Of a stretch of DNA of 64,000 nucleotides, positions 1 to 9,676 are shown piece by piece. Within the stretch, counting starts at the first letter, position 1; the number at the start of each line of letters is the position of its first letter. Under the pieces are notes generated by a model. That model made no database searches. It was given only the letters and a program-made list of their open reading frames with translations, and was not told where the DNA came from. The position numbers and the translations under genes were made by a program. This DNA is from Lachnospiraceae bacterium (GTDB taxonomy: Bacteria; Bacillota_A; Clostridia; Lachnospirales; Lachnospiraceae), in assembly GCA_017522685.1 (NCBI GenBank), contig JAFWYN010000019.1:1-64000 (forward strand). The letters run 5' to 3'.

Positions 1-107
1 ACATCTTTAACTTTTACCCATTTTGCTTCTTCAGGAATGGGAGCACAACCGTGAGACACGCCCTGTGCTACGGGACACATTTCTTCAACTTCTCTTGAAT
101 AAATCAT
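1..107 (-). CDS. Possible Fe-S cluster scaffold-like protein, N-terminal fragment
   Basis: Only the first 35 codons lie in the window; the gene runs off the left edge. An ATG follows a clear AAGGAG with seven bases of spacing. The peptide begins MIYSREVEEMCPVAQGVSHG and has two cysteines within the first 22 residues. It resembles, from memory, the start of a clostridial family often annotated as iron-sulfur cluster assembly scaffold (NifU-N-like) proteins. That match rests on very little sequence and is tentative. The gene is the last of a same-strand series with topB and the hexapeptide-repeat gene but is separated from them by 145 bases. Confidence 0.45.
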   Translation of the reverse strand, partial: MIYSREVEEMCPVAQGVSHGCAPIPEEAKWVKVKD

Positions 108-252
108 GTGAAATCTCCTTTCAAATCTGATTATATTTAGATACCTTTTATCCTTTGATAAAAAAATATCATAAATCACCGCATACATTCTCTCACATTT
201 GAATTAAAAAATCCAGTGTTTTTTTGTATTTTTTGTAATTTGCTGTAAGATT

Positions 253-915
253 TTAGTTTCTCTTCCCAACAATCTCATCATTCTTCTTGTATATACTGTT
301 CGCAGGTACCACTCCGCGCACACAGCTGGTAGGATAAACATTAGAATTTCTGCCAATGACAGTACCCGGATTCAATACACTGTTGCAGCCCACTTCCACA
401 TTGTCACCCAGCATGGCACCTACCTTCTTAAGTCCTGTTTCCACCTGCTCCTCACCATTTTTAATCACCACAAGAGTCTTATCACTCTTTACATTGGATG
501 TAATGGAACCTGCACCCATATGTGCCTTATATCCCAAAATACTGTCTCCCACATAATTGTAATGAGGTACCTGAACCTTATTAAAAAGAATTACATTCTT
601 AAGCTCCGTAGAGTTACCTACAACAGCTCCCTTCCCAACAATAGCACTTCCTCTGACGAAAGCGCAATGACGGATTTCAGCCTCCTCATCCACGATTAAG
701 GGACCGTTTAAGCAAGCGGTAGGGGCTACCTTCGCACTCTTTGCCACCCAGATGTCTTCTCCTCTTTTTTCATAAACATCAGAATCAAGGTTTTCTCCAA
801 GCTTTACTATAAACTCCTTTATCTTTGGTAACAGTTCCCAGGGATACACTGCGCCATCAAATAAATCAGCAGCTATTGTTTCTTTTAAATCATACATTTC
901 TTGTATTGTCAGCAT
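253..915 (-). CDS. Left-handed beta-helix (hexapeptide repeat) protein, GlmU-C-like
   Basis: A 220-residue protein. A helical stretch of about 55 residues is followed by repeated hexapeptides of the form [IV]-G-x-x-x-x (for example AIVGKGAVVGN and GAMLGDNVEVG), which build a left-handed beta-helix as in the acetyltransferase half of GlmU. No nucleotidyltransferase domain with a GxGTRM-type loop is present, so the frequent label 'UDP-N-acetylglucosamine pyrophosphorylase' would overstate it. It could be an acyltransferase or a sugar-nucleotide binding protein; the substrate is unknown. Its start overlaps the end of the topoisomerase gene by 26 bases, so translation is probably coupled. Confidence 0.75.
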   Translation of the reverse strand: MLTIQEMYDLKETIAADLFDGAVYPWELLPKIKEFIVKLGENLDSDVYEKRGEDIWVAKSAKVAPTACLNGPLIVDEEAEIRHCAFVRGSAIVGKGAVVGNSTELKNVILFNKVQVPHYNYVGDSILGYKAHMGAGSITSNVKSDKTLVVIKNGEEQVETGLKKVGAMLGDNVEVGCNSVLNPGTVIGRNSNVYPTSCVRGVVPANSIYKKNDEIVGKRN

Positions 916-3900
916 TTTCTACTTCCTTTCTTTCCTCAAAATCAAATACCACTCTGTCCTCTTCATTCAGCTTCAAATAAGCTTCAAAGGCATTCCCCGC
1001 CTTAGAGACAAATCCTTGCACTTTTTCTTCCGTCCTTTTATTTGCAAGAAGCTGCGAGACAATAGTATCATCCAAGTCCTTCCCCGCTATCACTGCCGGT
1101 ATTCTGAACTTACATTCACAGAAATAATTCCTTTTATTCTTTTTTATCTTTGCAGAACATTTTGGACAAACCAGTTCCGTATCAACCGTCTCGCCCTCTC
1201 CGAAATCAAAGGCAATGCGGCCGTCTTCCCCCAGCTTTAATGCGGCAGAAAACATCATTCCGGTCTTTGCCACAAACTTATCGATAATATCCGTTTTTCC
1301 TTCTGTCAAAAGCTGCTTCATTTGCTTTTCATTCAGTGCCACGCCTGCTATTTTACCCACGGTAAACTGACAGCTTTCCGCATTATTTCTATCATTATTA
1401 GCACAGCGGTATCCAAAACGTGTCACCACCACATCAGCTCCGCATATAGGACATTGTACATCTTTTACCTTTTTATCTTCCAGTTCCTCAAAGTCAAACT
1501 TAAGCCCTGTTACCTTACCCTCTTCATCCTTGCTTAAAGCAATACGTGCATCAAACTTTTTGCCTGCTTTGGACTTAAATCCATAGATGGTAGATGTCCT
1601 CTCTTTCTGAAGGAGTTCCTTCACCTGGACTTCTGTCAAATCCTTACCTGCCATCTTTCCGATGGCAAATTTGCAGCTTTCAGGGTCATCCTTTTTGTAG
1701 TTGGAGCAACCGTAACCAAACGTGTTTTTTACGATTTCACCACCGCAAATAGGGCAATTTACATCCTTTATCACCTTAGCTTCCACTTCTTCAAAGTCAA
1801 AAGCTACAGTAGGCATGGCACCTTCTTCTTTTTGAAGAACCAGACATGCATCAAATTTCTTGCCGGCCTTTGACTTAAATCCGCGAATGGTTTGAGTCTT
1901 ACCGTTCAAGAGTAATTCTTTCACCTGTGCTACGGAAAGTTCTTTATCCGCAATTTTTCCGATGGCAAATCGGCAACCGCTCTTATCCTCTGCGTTATAA
2001 TTGGCACAACCGTAACCAAAACTCTTAATCAGCAAATCTCCGCCACAGGCAGGACATTTTACATCCTCTAATACCTCCGGCTCATTTTGGAAAGATTCAA
2101 ATACAACACTTACCTTTTCGTCTTCTTTTTTCAAGGCCAATGTAGCCGAAAACTTACGTTTATTCTTTCCTACAAAGCCATCAATCAGACGGGTCTTCCC
2201 GGATTCTATCAGTTCTTTAAAATCTTCTTCCGAAAGTACCACTCCGGCAATGCTTCCCACATTGAACTTGCAACCATTCTCTTTATTCCAGTAATTGCTG
2301 CAACCGTAGCCGAAGGATGTGGTGGTAAGCTCTCCGCCGCAGGAAGGACAAGCAATCCCCAATGGTTTTCGGGTAGCAATCCCCTTGGATTCCTTACCGG
2401 TAAAGCGATTGATTTGTCTGGCAATATTATCAGTCAAATCGCTGTTCGCCATGGCAAGTGTCTCCGTACGGATATAGTCCTCCAGCTTTTCACGGTATTG
2501 TTCCATAATCACACTACCGTTTATGATACCTTCCAACCCCTTTTCCCAAGAAGCTGTCATCTTAGGATTCAAAAGGGATGGCACGGACATATTCACCACC
2601 TCAAAAATCATTTCACCCAGATTTTCCGGGGTTAATATCTGCGTTTTTTCATTCAGATGAATATATCCTATTTTAATCAGTTTCTTAATAATTTCCGCTC
2701 TGGTAGCACTGGTACCGATACCGGTATTCTTAATCTGTGCACGAAGTTCTTCATCCTCTATCAGATTACCCGCATTTTCCATGGCAAGAATAATGGTACC
2801 CGAAGTATAACGCTTAGGCGGCGAGGTTTTGCCTTCTTTTATGGCATAAGAATCCACCGATACCTCATCACCGGCTTTCAACTGCTCAGCCAGCTCTAAA
2901 AGCTTCTGCTGTTCGCTTTCTTCTTCACCGTCTGCACTCTTTGGTACACCGCTTATTTCCATATAGCCCTTGGTTTTCAGCACCTTTGCATTGGCGGTAA
3001 ATTGTTCATTCTTAACATTTACCACCATCTTTACCGTCAGATATTCAGCCGGCGGATAGAATATGCTTAAAAATCTTCTGGCTATCAAATCGAACACCTT
3101 ACCATGCAGCTCTGACAATCCGTTCAACCCATTTACCTGCCCTGTAGGTATAATAGCATAATGGTCCGTTATTTTGGAATCATCCACATATTGGGTTCTT
3201 GACAGCCCCGTATATAGCTTCTTGTCAATAATATTCTGCGAAAATGAAGCCGTTGGTTCATAATCTTTTAACTTATATAAATTCTTATGCACTTCCTTTG
3301 CTACTGCTGTAGAAAGCACTCTGGCATCGGTTCTGGGATAAGTGGTCAACTTTCGTTCATACAAATCCTGTGCAATCTGCAAGGTCTGGTCCGGACTGAT
3401 TTTAAATAGCTTGGCACATTCTGCCTGAAGTTCTGCCAAGTTAAATAAAAGAGGGGCCTTTTTCTTGGAGATGCTCTTTTCCATATTGGAAATTATCGCT
3501 TTTTCACCATTCAATTCGTCAATCAGCTGTTTTGCGGATTCTTCCTTCTTAAATCCGTTTTCTTTATACAAGAGAGGGGATTCAAAGTATTTGGAACCCT
3601 CAACTGCTTTCCATTCTGCGCCTATCTTACCCTCTGTAAAATAACCCATAACCCTGTAAAAAGGTGTCTCCACAAAATCGCGAATTTCACGTTCGCGGAT
3701 TACTATCATGCCCAGGACACAGGTCATAACACGCCCCACAGCAATGGCAGTATAACTCTTTGTAGCCGCAGCATCGTTTAAAAGTTTTCCGTATTTTACA
3801 GATAATACTCTGGAAAAATTGATACCCAATGCATAATCTTCTATGGTACGCATGATACCCGATTTTCCCAGATTATCATAATCGGACATGGGTTTGGCTT

Positions 3901-4342
3901 CTCTGATACCTCGCTGGATTTCCTCATCCGTCTGAGAGTCAATCCATACTCGCCTTTCTTCCATCCCCTCGCGTACACCGCCGTATTTTCGGATATTTTC
4001 TTCGATGGTCTGACCTTCTTTTCCGGAGTCTCCCGCCCAATATACGGTATCAATATCCTCTCTGTGCAGAAGTCCGTGGACAATTTCATACTGCTGTCGT
4101 ACACTATCAATTACACCGTATTTATATTCTGCAGGCAAAAAAGGCAAGTCTTCCACTCGCCATTTTTTGTACTTTTCATCATATGCCTCCGGATACAACA
4201 TCTCCACCAGATGTCCCACACACCAAGTTATGATATATTCGTTATTTTCTATGTATCCGTTTTGCCGTCCGCCTACGCCCAGCACTCTGGCAAAATCTCT
4301 TGCTACGGAAGGTTTCTCCGTAATAATCAGTTTCTTACCCAA
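890..4342 (-). CDS. topB: Type IA DNA topoisomerase III with five C-terminal zinc-type repeats
   Basis: A 1150-residue topoisomerase that relaxes or decatenates DNA by passing single strands. The Toprim domain opens the protein (KLIITEKPSVARDFA; acidic motif AGDSGKEGQ, with Asp-x-Gly in place of Asp-x-Asp, a variant that also occurs in Gram-positive TopB). The active-site tyrosine lies in LTTYPRTDARVLS. From about residue 664 on, five copies of a roughly 100-residue module follow. Each starts CPxCG (the last is CPKCS), most carry an FGYGC-type segment, and each has a later cysteine and a GF-x-(S/A)K-x-G-x-x-F element; this looks like the Toprim C-terminal repeat. Typical TopB proteins are about 600-750 residues, so the tail is long. 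The start codon is TTG, chosen because AAGGAG lies just upstream. Confidence 0.92.
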   Translation of the reverse strand: MGKKLIITEKPSVARDFARVLGVGGRQNGYIENNEYIITWCVGHLVEMLYPEAYDEKYKKWRVEDLPFLPAEYKYGVIDSVRQQYEIVHGLLHREDIDTVYWAGDSGKEGQTIEENIRKYGGVREGMEERRVWIDSQTDEEIQRGIREAKPMSDYDNLGKSGIMRTIEDYALGINFSRVLSVKYGKLLNDAAATKSYTAIAVGRVMTCVLGMIVIREREIRDFVETPFYRVMGYFTEGKIGAEWKAVEGSKYFESPLLYKENGFKKEESAKQLIDELNGEKAIISNMEKSISKKKAPLLFNLAELQAECAKLFKISPDQTLQIAQDLYERKLTTYPRTDARVLSTAVAKEVHKNLYKLKDYEPTASFSQNIIDKKLYTGLSRTQYVDDSKITDHYAIIPTGQVNGLNGLSELHGKVFDLIARRFLSIFYPPAEYLTVKMVVNVKNEQFTANAKVLKTKGYMEISGVPKSADGEEESEQQKLLELAEQLKAGDEVSVDSYAIKEGKTSPPKRYTSGTIILAMENAGNLIEDEELRAQIKNTGIGTSATRAEIIKKLIKIGYIHLNEKTQILTPENLGEMIFEVVNMSVPSLLNPKMTASWEKGLEGIINGSVIMEQYREKLEDYIRTETLAMANSDLTDNIARQINRFTGKESKGIATRKPLGIACPSCGGELTTTSFGYGCSNYWNKENGCKFNVGSIAGVVLSEEDFKELIESGKTRLIDGFVGKNKRKFSATLALKKEDEKVSVVFESFQNEPEVLEDVKCPACGGDLLIKSFGYGCANYNAEDKSGCRFAIGKIADKELSVAQVKELLLNGKTQTIRGFKSKAGKKFDACLVLQKEEGAMPTVAFDFEEVEAKVIKDVNCPICGGEIVKNTFGYGCSNYKKDDPESCKFAIGKMAGKDLTEVQVKELLQKERTSTIYGFKSKAGKKFDARIALSKDEEGKVTGLKFDFEELEDKKVKDVQCPICGADVVVTRFGYRCANNDRNNAESCQFTVGKIAGVALNEKQMKQLLTEGKTDIIDKFVAKTGMMFSAALKLGEDGRIAFDFGEGETVDTELVCPKCSAKIKKNKRNYFCECKFRIPAVIAGKDLDDTIVSQLLANKRTEEKVQGFVSKAGNAFEAYLKLNEEDRVVFDFEERKEVENADNTRNV

Positions 4343-4363
4343 TCCCCTATACTCCTTATTGCA

Positions 4364-4388
4364 AAAAGCTGCTAAGAAAGCAGCTTTT
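4364..4388 (-). terminator. Hairpin terminator at the end of the PAS-GGDEF-EAL gene
   Basis: A 10-bp perfect stem (4364-4373 with 4379-4388) and 5-base loop are followed on the minus strand by TTTTT. The stem includes the last codons and stop of the upstream gene and lies just before the topB ribosome binding site. Confidence 0.7.
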
Positions 4389-6045
4389 CAATTTCTTCCA
4401 CATTTTTTGGTTTGGCAAAATAAAAGCCTTGTATCACATCACAACCGATTTCGTTCAGATACTTATATTGCTGCTCATGTTCCACACCTTCCGCCACTGC
4501 TTCAAAGCCCATGGTTTTCACCATATTAATAATAGACTCTGTAATTACCTGTGTAGCATGATCATACAAAACCGTATCAATAAAGCTTTTATCAATCTTC
4601 AGTGTATCAATCGGCAGTTTTTTCAAATATGCCAAAGAAGAATAACCCGTACCAAAATCATCAAGTGATATTCTCACACCATATTCTTTCAGTGCTTTCA
4701 GCTTGGTTGCCACACTGTCAAAGTCCGCAATCAAAACACTTTCCGTAACCTCAAGCTCGATATATTTCGGATCCACTCCGTATTTCTCAATGACGGCTAT
4801 CAGATTCTCCACAAAATCAATCTTCATATATTGGATGGCAGATACATTGATGGACATAATAATCGGATTTTGATATTTTTTATGCCACTCTGCGCATTGA
4901 CGGATACTCTCATCCATCACCCAATTACCAATGGAAATAATGGTACCGTTCTTTTCTGCCAAAGGAATAAAGACCGTAGGACTTATTGTCGTATTTTCTC
5001 CGGCATCTTCCCATCTGATTAGCGCTTCCACACCTCTCAGCTTCTGTGTATCCGCATAAAACTGCGGCTGATACTGTAAGGTAAAATGGTTATTGGATAC
5101 CGCATCTCGTAATTTATTGTCCATCTGAACATTATTGAGGAAATCATCCAAAATAGGCGTATCAAAATACTGAATCAAATTCTTACCCAGGCTCTTACCC
5201 CTAAACATAACAATTTCCGCACAATTAATCAATTCAACCGCATCCTTTGATGCTTCCGGATATGATGCCACGCCTACCGAAACCGTCACATTAATTTCCG
5301 CACCATTGCTCAAATAAAAAGGTCTTCTCAACCTGGTTTGAATCCGCTGATATATACTATCTACCGTAAAATCATTTTTGGGTTCATAAATGGCGATGGA
5401 ATAAATATCACTATTGACATGACCAACAATTACATTGGCATTGGATAATTCTTTCAATACACTTCCCAATTGTTGTACAAGTTCGTCTCCGGCCACCATG
5501 CCCATTCCGTCATTAACCTTGCGGAAATCATCAATATCCACAATCATCACCGATACTATTTTGTCATCTTCCTGCGCGTTCCGAATAAATTCTCCCAGAA
5601 GTCTCACAAAATAGTTACGGTTATACAAACCTGTAAGAGGATCATAATATGCTAAATAAGCTAACTCTTCATTCTGACGTTTAAACTTAGTGATATCCCT
5701 GATACATATCAATTTATTCTTAGGCCTATCATTCTCATCATACTCAACCGTAACATTTATGGAATACCAGGTTCTCTTATTTCGGTTCAACACTTCACAA
5801 AAACCGTTAGGCAATTTCCTCTTTTCCAGATAAACCAGATTTCTCACCTTCTCTACATAGAAATCCGCCATATTGTCATATAAAAGCGACAAATCCTCTA
5901 TTGTCTTAATTTCAAAGGGAAAGAATTCGTTCCATTTGCCCAGAGTACGCACTTCATCCTCTTCAAAGGAATAAAAAAGGAAGGCATCACAAGATGTTTC
6001 ACAAACCAATCGATACATATCAAGCTGATAATGTAATTCACTCAT
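4372..6045 (-). CDS. PAS-GGDEF-EAL protein, predicted cyclic-di-GMP phosphodiesterase
   Basis: A 557-residue soluble protein with an N-terminal PAS-like sensor (about 1-130), a GGDEF-type domain (about 130-290) and an EAL domain (about 300-557). In the middle domain the signature position reads NSDIY instead of GGDEF, so cyclase activity is unlikely. The EAL domain keeps its key elements: GVEALIRW, SINVSA, LEVTES, LDDFGTGYSSL, KIDKSF and AEGVE. The expected activity is cleavage of cyclic di-GMP, with the degenerate domain perhaps binding GTP as a regulator. No membrane segment is visible. It sits alone between asd and topB and ends in a terminator. Confidence 0.88.
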   Translation of the reverse strand: MSELHYQLDMYRLVCETSCDAFLFYSFEEDEVRTLGKWNEFFPFEIKTIEDLSLLYDNMADFYVEKVRNLVYLEKRKLPNGFCEVLNRNKRTWYSINVTVEYDENDRPKNKLICIRDITKFKRQNEELAYLAYYDPLTGLYNRNYFVRLLGEFIRNAQEDDKIVSVMIVDIDDFRKVNDGMGMVAGDELVQQLGSVLKELSNANVIVGHVNSDIYSIAIYEPKNDFTVDSIYQRIQTRLRRPFYLSNGAEINVTVSVGVASYPEASKDAVELINCAEIVMFRGKSLGKNLIQYFDTPILDDFLNNVQMDNKLRDAVSNNHFTLQYQPQFYADTQKLRGVEALIRWEDAGENTTISPTVFIPLAEKNGTIISIGNWVMDESIRQCAEWHKKYQNPIIMSINVSAIQYMKIDFVENLIAVIEKYGVDPKYIELEVTESVLIADFDSVATKLKALKEYGVRISLDDFGTGYSSLAYLKKLPIDTLKIDKSFIDTVLYDHATQVITESIINMVKTMGFEAVAEGVEHEQQYKYLNEIGCDVIQGFYFAKPKNVEEIEKLLS

Positions 6046-6113
6046 CTTACTGCCCTCCTTTGTATTTAGTTTTATTATATACTATTTCCGTAAAAATTCA
6101 AACAATTTTTCAC

Positions 6114-7199
6114 TTATTTGCGTGTAATATATCCCTGTGCCTTAAGAAGTTCTGCACAAAGCACTGCACCACCCGCTGCACCTCTTACGGTATTGTGTGA
6201 AAGACCTACAAACTTGAAGTCGTATACATTATCCTCGCGGATACGTCCCACACTGACACCCATACCGTTTTCATAATCCACATCCAGATTTACCTGAGGT
6301 CTGTTATCCTCTTCCAGGTACTGAATAAACTGCTTCGGTGCGCTGGGAAGTTCTAATTCCTGAGGCACTCCCTTAAATGCCCACAGCTTTTCAATCAGCT
6401 GTTCCTTGGTAGGTTTCTTTTTGAACTTAACAAATACAGCTGCAGTATGTCCGTTTAATACAGGTACACGGATACACTGGCAGGTAATTACGGGGCTGGT
6501 AGCAGGTGCAATCACACCATCCTTAATTTCACCCCAGATACGCAAGGGCTCCTTCTCAGACTTTTCTTCCTCACCGCCAATATAAGGGATGATATTTTCC
6601 ACCATTTCCGGCCAATCCTTAAAGGTTTTACCTGCACCTGAAATCGCCTGATAAGTGGTTGCTACTACTTCATAGGGCTCAAATTCTTTCCATGCAGTAA
6701 GTACAGGTGCATAGCTCTGAATCGAACAGTTGGGCTTAACTGCCACAAAGCCTCTGGTTGTTCCAAGACGCTTCTTCTGGAAATCAATTACCTTCATGTG
6801 CTCAGGATTAATCTCCGGTACTACCATGGGCACGTCAGGTGTCCAGCGATGTGCACTGTTATTAGATACTACAGGAGTCTCTGTCTTTGCATAATCCTCT
6901 TCGATCTTCTTGATTTCGTCCTTGCTCATATCTACGGCACTGAACACAAAATCAACTTCTGCAGCAACCTTTTCTACTTCGTTTACATTCATTACAACAA
7001 TATTCTTAACCGCCTCCGGCATGGGTGTGGTCATTTTCCAACGGTCGCCTACTGCTTCTGCATAGGTCTTGCCTGCCGAACGGGGGCTTGCAGCGATTGT
7101 AGTCACTTCAAACCAGGGATGATTCTCCAATAATGCAATAAATCTCTGTCCTACCATACCGGTACCACCAAGGATACCTACCTTCAACTTGTCACTCAT
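6114..7199 (-). CDS. asd: Aspartate-semialdehyde dehydrogenase
   Basis: A 361-residue enzyme that reduces aspartyl phosphate to aspartate semialdehyde with NADPH, the branch point to lysine, threonine, methionine and diaminopimelate. The NADP-binding loop GGTGMVGQRF is at the N-terminus, and the catalytic cysteine lies in KPNCSIQSYAPV. The length and this motif fit the long archaeal/fungal-like class found in many clostridia. An ATG nine bases upstream would leave no gap to AGGAG, so the internal ATG (MSDKLKVG) is preferred. It is monocistronic as far as the sequence shows. Confidence 0.93.
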   Translation of the reverse strand: MSDKLKVGILGGTGMVGQRFIALLENHPWFEVTTIAASPRSAGKTYAEAVGDRWKMTTPMPEAVKNIVVMNVNEVEKVAAEVDFVFSAVDMSKDEIKKIEEDYAKTETPVVSNNSAHRWTPDVPMVVPEINPEHMKVIDFQKKRLGTTRGFVAVKPNCSIQSYAPVLTAWKEFEPYEVVATTYQAISGAGKTFKDWPEMVENIIPYIGGEEEKSEKEPLRIWGEIKDGVIAPATSPVITCQCIRVPVLNGHTAAVFVKFKKKPTKEQLIEKLWAFKGVPQELELPSAPKQFIQYLEEDNRPQVNLDVDYENGMGVSVGRIREDNVYDFKFVGLSHNTVRGAAGGAVLCAELLKAQGYITRK

Positions 7200-7354
7200 A
7201 ACTGTCATCTCCTAATCTATTTTGTCCGCCTGTCGCGAACAACTGTCTTTGTTGGAAATATATTACTTGATATAGAAGAAAAAAACAATCATCATATCGT
7301 AGTATTTTAATACATTTCCACTTATCTTTTTGTCACTTTTGTACAACAAAAATC

Positions 7355-8752
7355 TTATTTCTCGCTTAATTCACCATTTTGCATCATGTATTCTTTATGG
7401 ATGGCAACTACTTTCTTCATTACGTCCATGCCCGGCGCACCAATGGTAAGACGCTTTTCCACACAGGTTTTCAGTGAAATAGCTTCATAAATATCTTCTT
7501 CGAACACATCACTGATGGATTTAAGCTCTTCCAAAGTCAAATCATCAATGGAACAATTCTTCTCAATACAGAAAAGCACCAATCTTCCGATGATACCATG
7601 AGCATCACGGAACGGAACACCTCTGTTCACAAGATAATCAGCCGCATCGGTCGCATTGGTAAAACCACCCAAAGCACTCTTCGCCATTTTATCCTTGCGG
7701 AATTTCATGGTTGCAATCATGCCGTTAAACAGAATCAAACAATTCTGAACATTTTCCATAGCATCAAAAGCCATTTCTTTATCTTCCTGCATATCCTTAT
7801 TATATGCCAAAGGAATGCCCTTCATAGTAGTAAGCAAGGACATTAATGCACCATAAACACGTCCTGTCTTTCCTCTCACCAGCTCTGCGATATCCGGATT
7901 CTTCTTCTGGGGCATAATACTGCTTCCGGTAGAATAAGCATCATCAAGCTCCACAAACTGGTATTCATTACTGTTCCAGATAATGATTTCCTCAGAGAAA
8001 CGGCTTAAATGCATCATAATAGTAGCCATAGCAGCCAAAAATTCTATCAGATAATCTCGGTCAGCTACAGAATCCATACTGTTTAAAGTAGGACCGTAAA
8101 AACCAAGAAGCTGTGCGGTATACTCTCTGTCCAGAGGATATGTGGTTCCGGCCAATGCGCCTGCTCCTAAGGGACAGTAATTCATTCTCTTATAAATATC
8201 ATGGAGACGTTCTCTGTCTCGCTTAAACATCTCAAAATAAGCACCGTAATGATGTGCCAATGTGGTAGGCTGTGCCTTCTGCAAATGGGTAAATCCGGGC
8301 ATATAGGTATCCAGATTTTCTTCCATCGTCTTCAATATGGTTTCCATCAGGCTCTTAACAAGCATATCTGTATGTGCCACCTGTTCACGGGTGTACAATC
8401 TCATATCCAATGCCACCTGGTCGTTACGGCTGCGTCCGGTATGAAGTCTTTTCCCGGCTTCGCCCACTCTGTCTATCAAATTAGCCTCCACGAAGCTATG
8501 AATATCCTCATACTTCATATCGATTACAAGAGTTCCGTTTTCCACATCCTCCAGAATCCCTTGCAGACCTTTTAAAATAACTTCCTTATCATCTTCAGTT
8601 AAAATATTTTGCTTTGCCAGCATTTTCACATGGGCCATACTTCCCTGTATGTCCTGCTTATACAACTTTTTGTCAAAATTAATGGACGCATTAAACTCAT
8701 ATACCATTCTGTCGGTATCCTTTGTAAAACGTCCTCCCCATAAATCTGCCAT
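7355..8752 (-). CDS. argH: Argininosuccinate lyase
   Basis: A 465-residue homotetrameric lyase of the fumarase/aspartase superfamily that splits argininosuccinate into arginine and fumarate, the last step of arginine synthesis. It begins MADLWGGRFTKDTD, contains HTGRSRNDQVA, and carries the family signature GSSIMPQKKNPD. The start was set at the ATG preceded by GGAGAGG six bases upstream rather than the ATG 15 bases earlier. argG is not next to it, which is common in these genomes. Divergent from the ABC transporter genes. Confidence 0.95.
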   Translation of the reverse strand: MADLWGGRFTKDTDRMVYEFNASINFDKKLYKQDIQGSMAHVKMLAKQNILTEDDKEVILKGLQGILEDVENGTLVIDMKYEDIHSFVEANLIDRVGEAGKRLHTGRSRNDQVALDMRLYTREQVAHTDMLVKSLMETILKTMEENLDTYMPGFTHLQKAQPTTLAHHYGAYFEMFKRDRERLHDIYKRMNYCPLGAGALAGTTYPLDREYTAQLLGFYGPTLNSMDSVADRDYLIEFLAAMATIMMHLSRFSEEIIIWNSNEYQFVELDDAYSTGSSIMPQKKNPDIAELVRGKTGRVYGALMSLLTTMKGIPLAYNKDMQEDKEMAFDAMENVQNCLILFNGMIATMKFRKDKMAKSALGGFTNATDAADYLVNRGVPFRDAHGIIGRLVLFCIEKNCSIDDLTLEELKSISDVFEEDIYEAISLKTCVEKRLTIGAPGMDVMKKVVAIHKEYMMQNGELSEK

Positions 8753-8896
8753 AATTATCCTCTCCATCTTTTAACTTTCAGTTGATAATAACACAAACCT
8801 CGCTTTATTGCAATAGAGTGCTCCGATTTTGCTTTCTGACACCACCTGAAAAGCTAATGAATATAATAAAATCAAACAAAGAAAAGAGCCCCTTAT

Positions 8897-9676
8897 ATGA
8901 CACCTTATTTAATTGAACTTAAAAATATATGTTACTCCTATCATACATTACACGGGGAAACAAAAGCACTGGACCGGATATCCTTCGGCGTTAAGAACGG
9001 GGAATTTGTAGCCATTGTAGGCCCCAGCGGATGCGGAAAATCAACTCTTCTATCCATTATTGCCGGACTTATCAAACCGGAGGAAGGCACCATTGCCGTA
9101 AACAAGCCGGATGGTTCCTTAGGATACCCCAAAATCGGTTATATGTTACAAAAGGATCATCTGCTTGATTGGCGAAGCGTTTATCAAAATATGCTGTTAG
9201 GACTGGAAATCCGCAAGGAATTAACTCCGGAAAACCTGGATTATGTGAATGAATTATTGGAAGAATACGGCCTTGCTGCCTTTCGTGACAAACGCCCTTT
9301 TGAATTGTCAGGTGGTATGAAGCAAAGGGCTGCTCTCATTCGAACGCTTGCCCTAAAGCCGGAACTTCTGCTTTTAGATGAAGCCTTCAGTGCCCTGGAT
9401 TACCAAACCCGCTTAATTGTTTCCGCTGATATATGTAATATTATTCGCAGCACCGGTAAAACCATGATTATGATTACACATGATTTGTCCGAAGCGGTAC
9501 GTCTTGCGGACAGAATCATAGTTTTGACTGCACGTCCTGCCACCGTTAAAGCAGAAGTCCCTATCCGCCTAACCATAAATAATCCATCCCCACTTGCTGC
9601 CATGAATGCTCCGGAATTCAATGATTATTTTAATCTCATATGGAAGGAGTTAAATGATGAAAACTCATTCAAATAG
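8897..9676 (+). CDS. ABC importer ATP-binding subunit, nitrate/sulfonate/taurine class
   Basis: A 259-residue ATPase. Walker A GPSGCGKSTL, Q-loop MLQKDHLLDW, signature LSGGMKQRAAL, Walker B LLLLDEAFSALD and switch histidine MITHD are all present. Sequence style matches the SsuB/TauB/ThiZ group, which powers uptake of sulfonates, nitrate or thiamine precursors. It overlaps the permease gene by 23 bases. No substrate-binding protein is encoded next to it, so the substrate cannot be inferred. A -10-like TATAAT lies at 8862-8867. Confidence 0.88.
   Translation: MTPYLIELKNICYSYHTLHGETKALDRISFGVKNGEFVAIVGPSGCGKSTLLSIIAGLIKPEEGTIAVNKPDGSLGYPKIGYMLQKDHLLDWRSVYQNMLLGLEIRKELTPENLDYVNELLEEYGLAAFRDKRPFELSGGMKQRAALIRTLALKPELLLLDEAFSALDYQTRLIVSADICNIIRSTGKTMIMITHDLSEAVRLADRIIVLTARPATVKAEVPIRLTINNPSPLAAMNAPEFNDYFNLIWKELNDENSFK

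Noticed and set aside
2087..2635. Long open frames on the opposite strand of topB and other genes
   Set aside because: They are shadows of strong coding frames, with no ribosome binding sites or recognisable protein features.
4000..4060. Asp-x-Gly in the topoisomerase Toprim motif as a loss of activity
   Set aside because: Gram-positive TopB proteins also show Asp-x-Gly here, so it is a known variant.
5480..5520. AGDEL in the diguanylate cyclase domain as its GGDEF motif
   Set aside because: It is the GD element about 25 residues before the signature; the real signature position reads NSDIY.
8768..8896. TPP or other riboswitch before the ABC transporter genes
   Set aside because: The gap is only 129 bases and shows none of the TPP core sequences.
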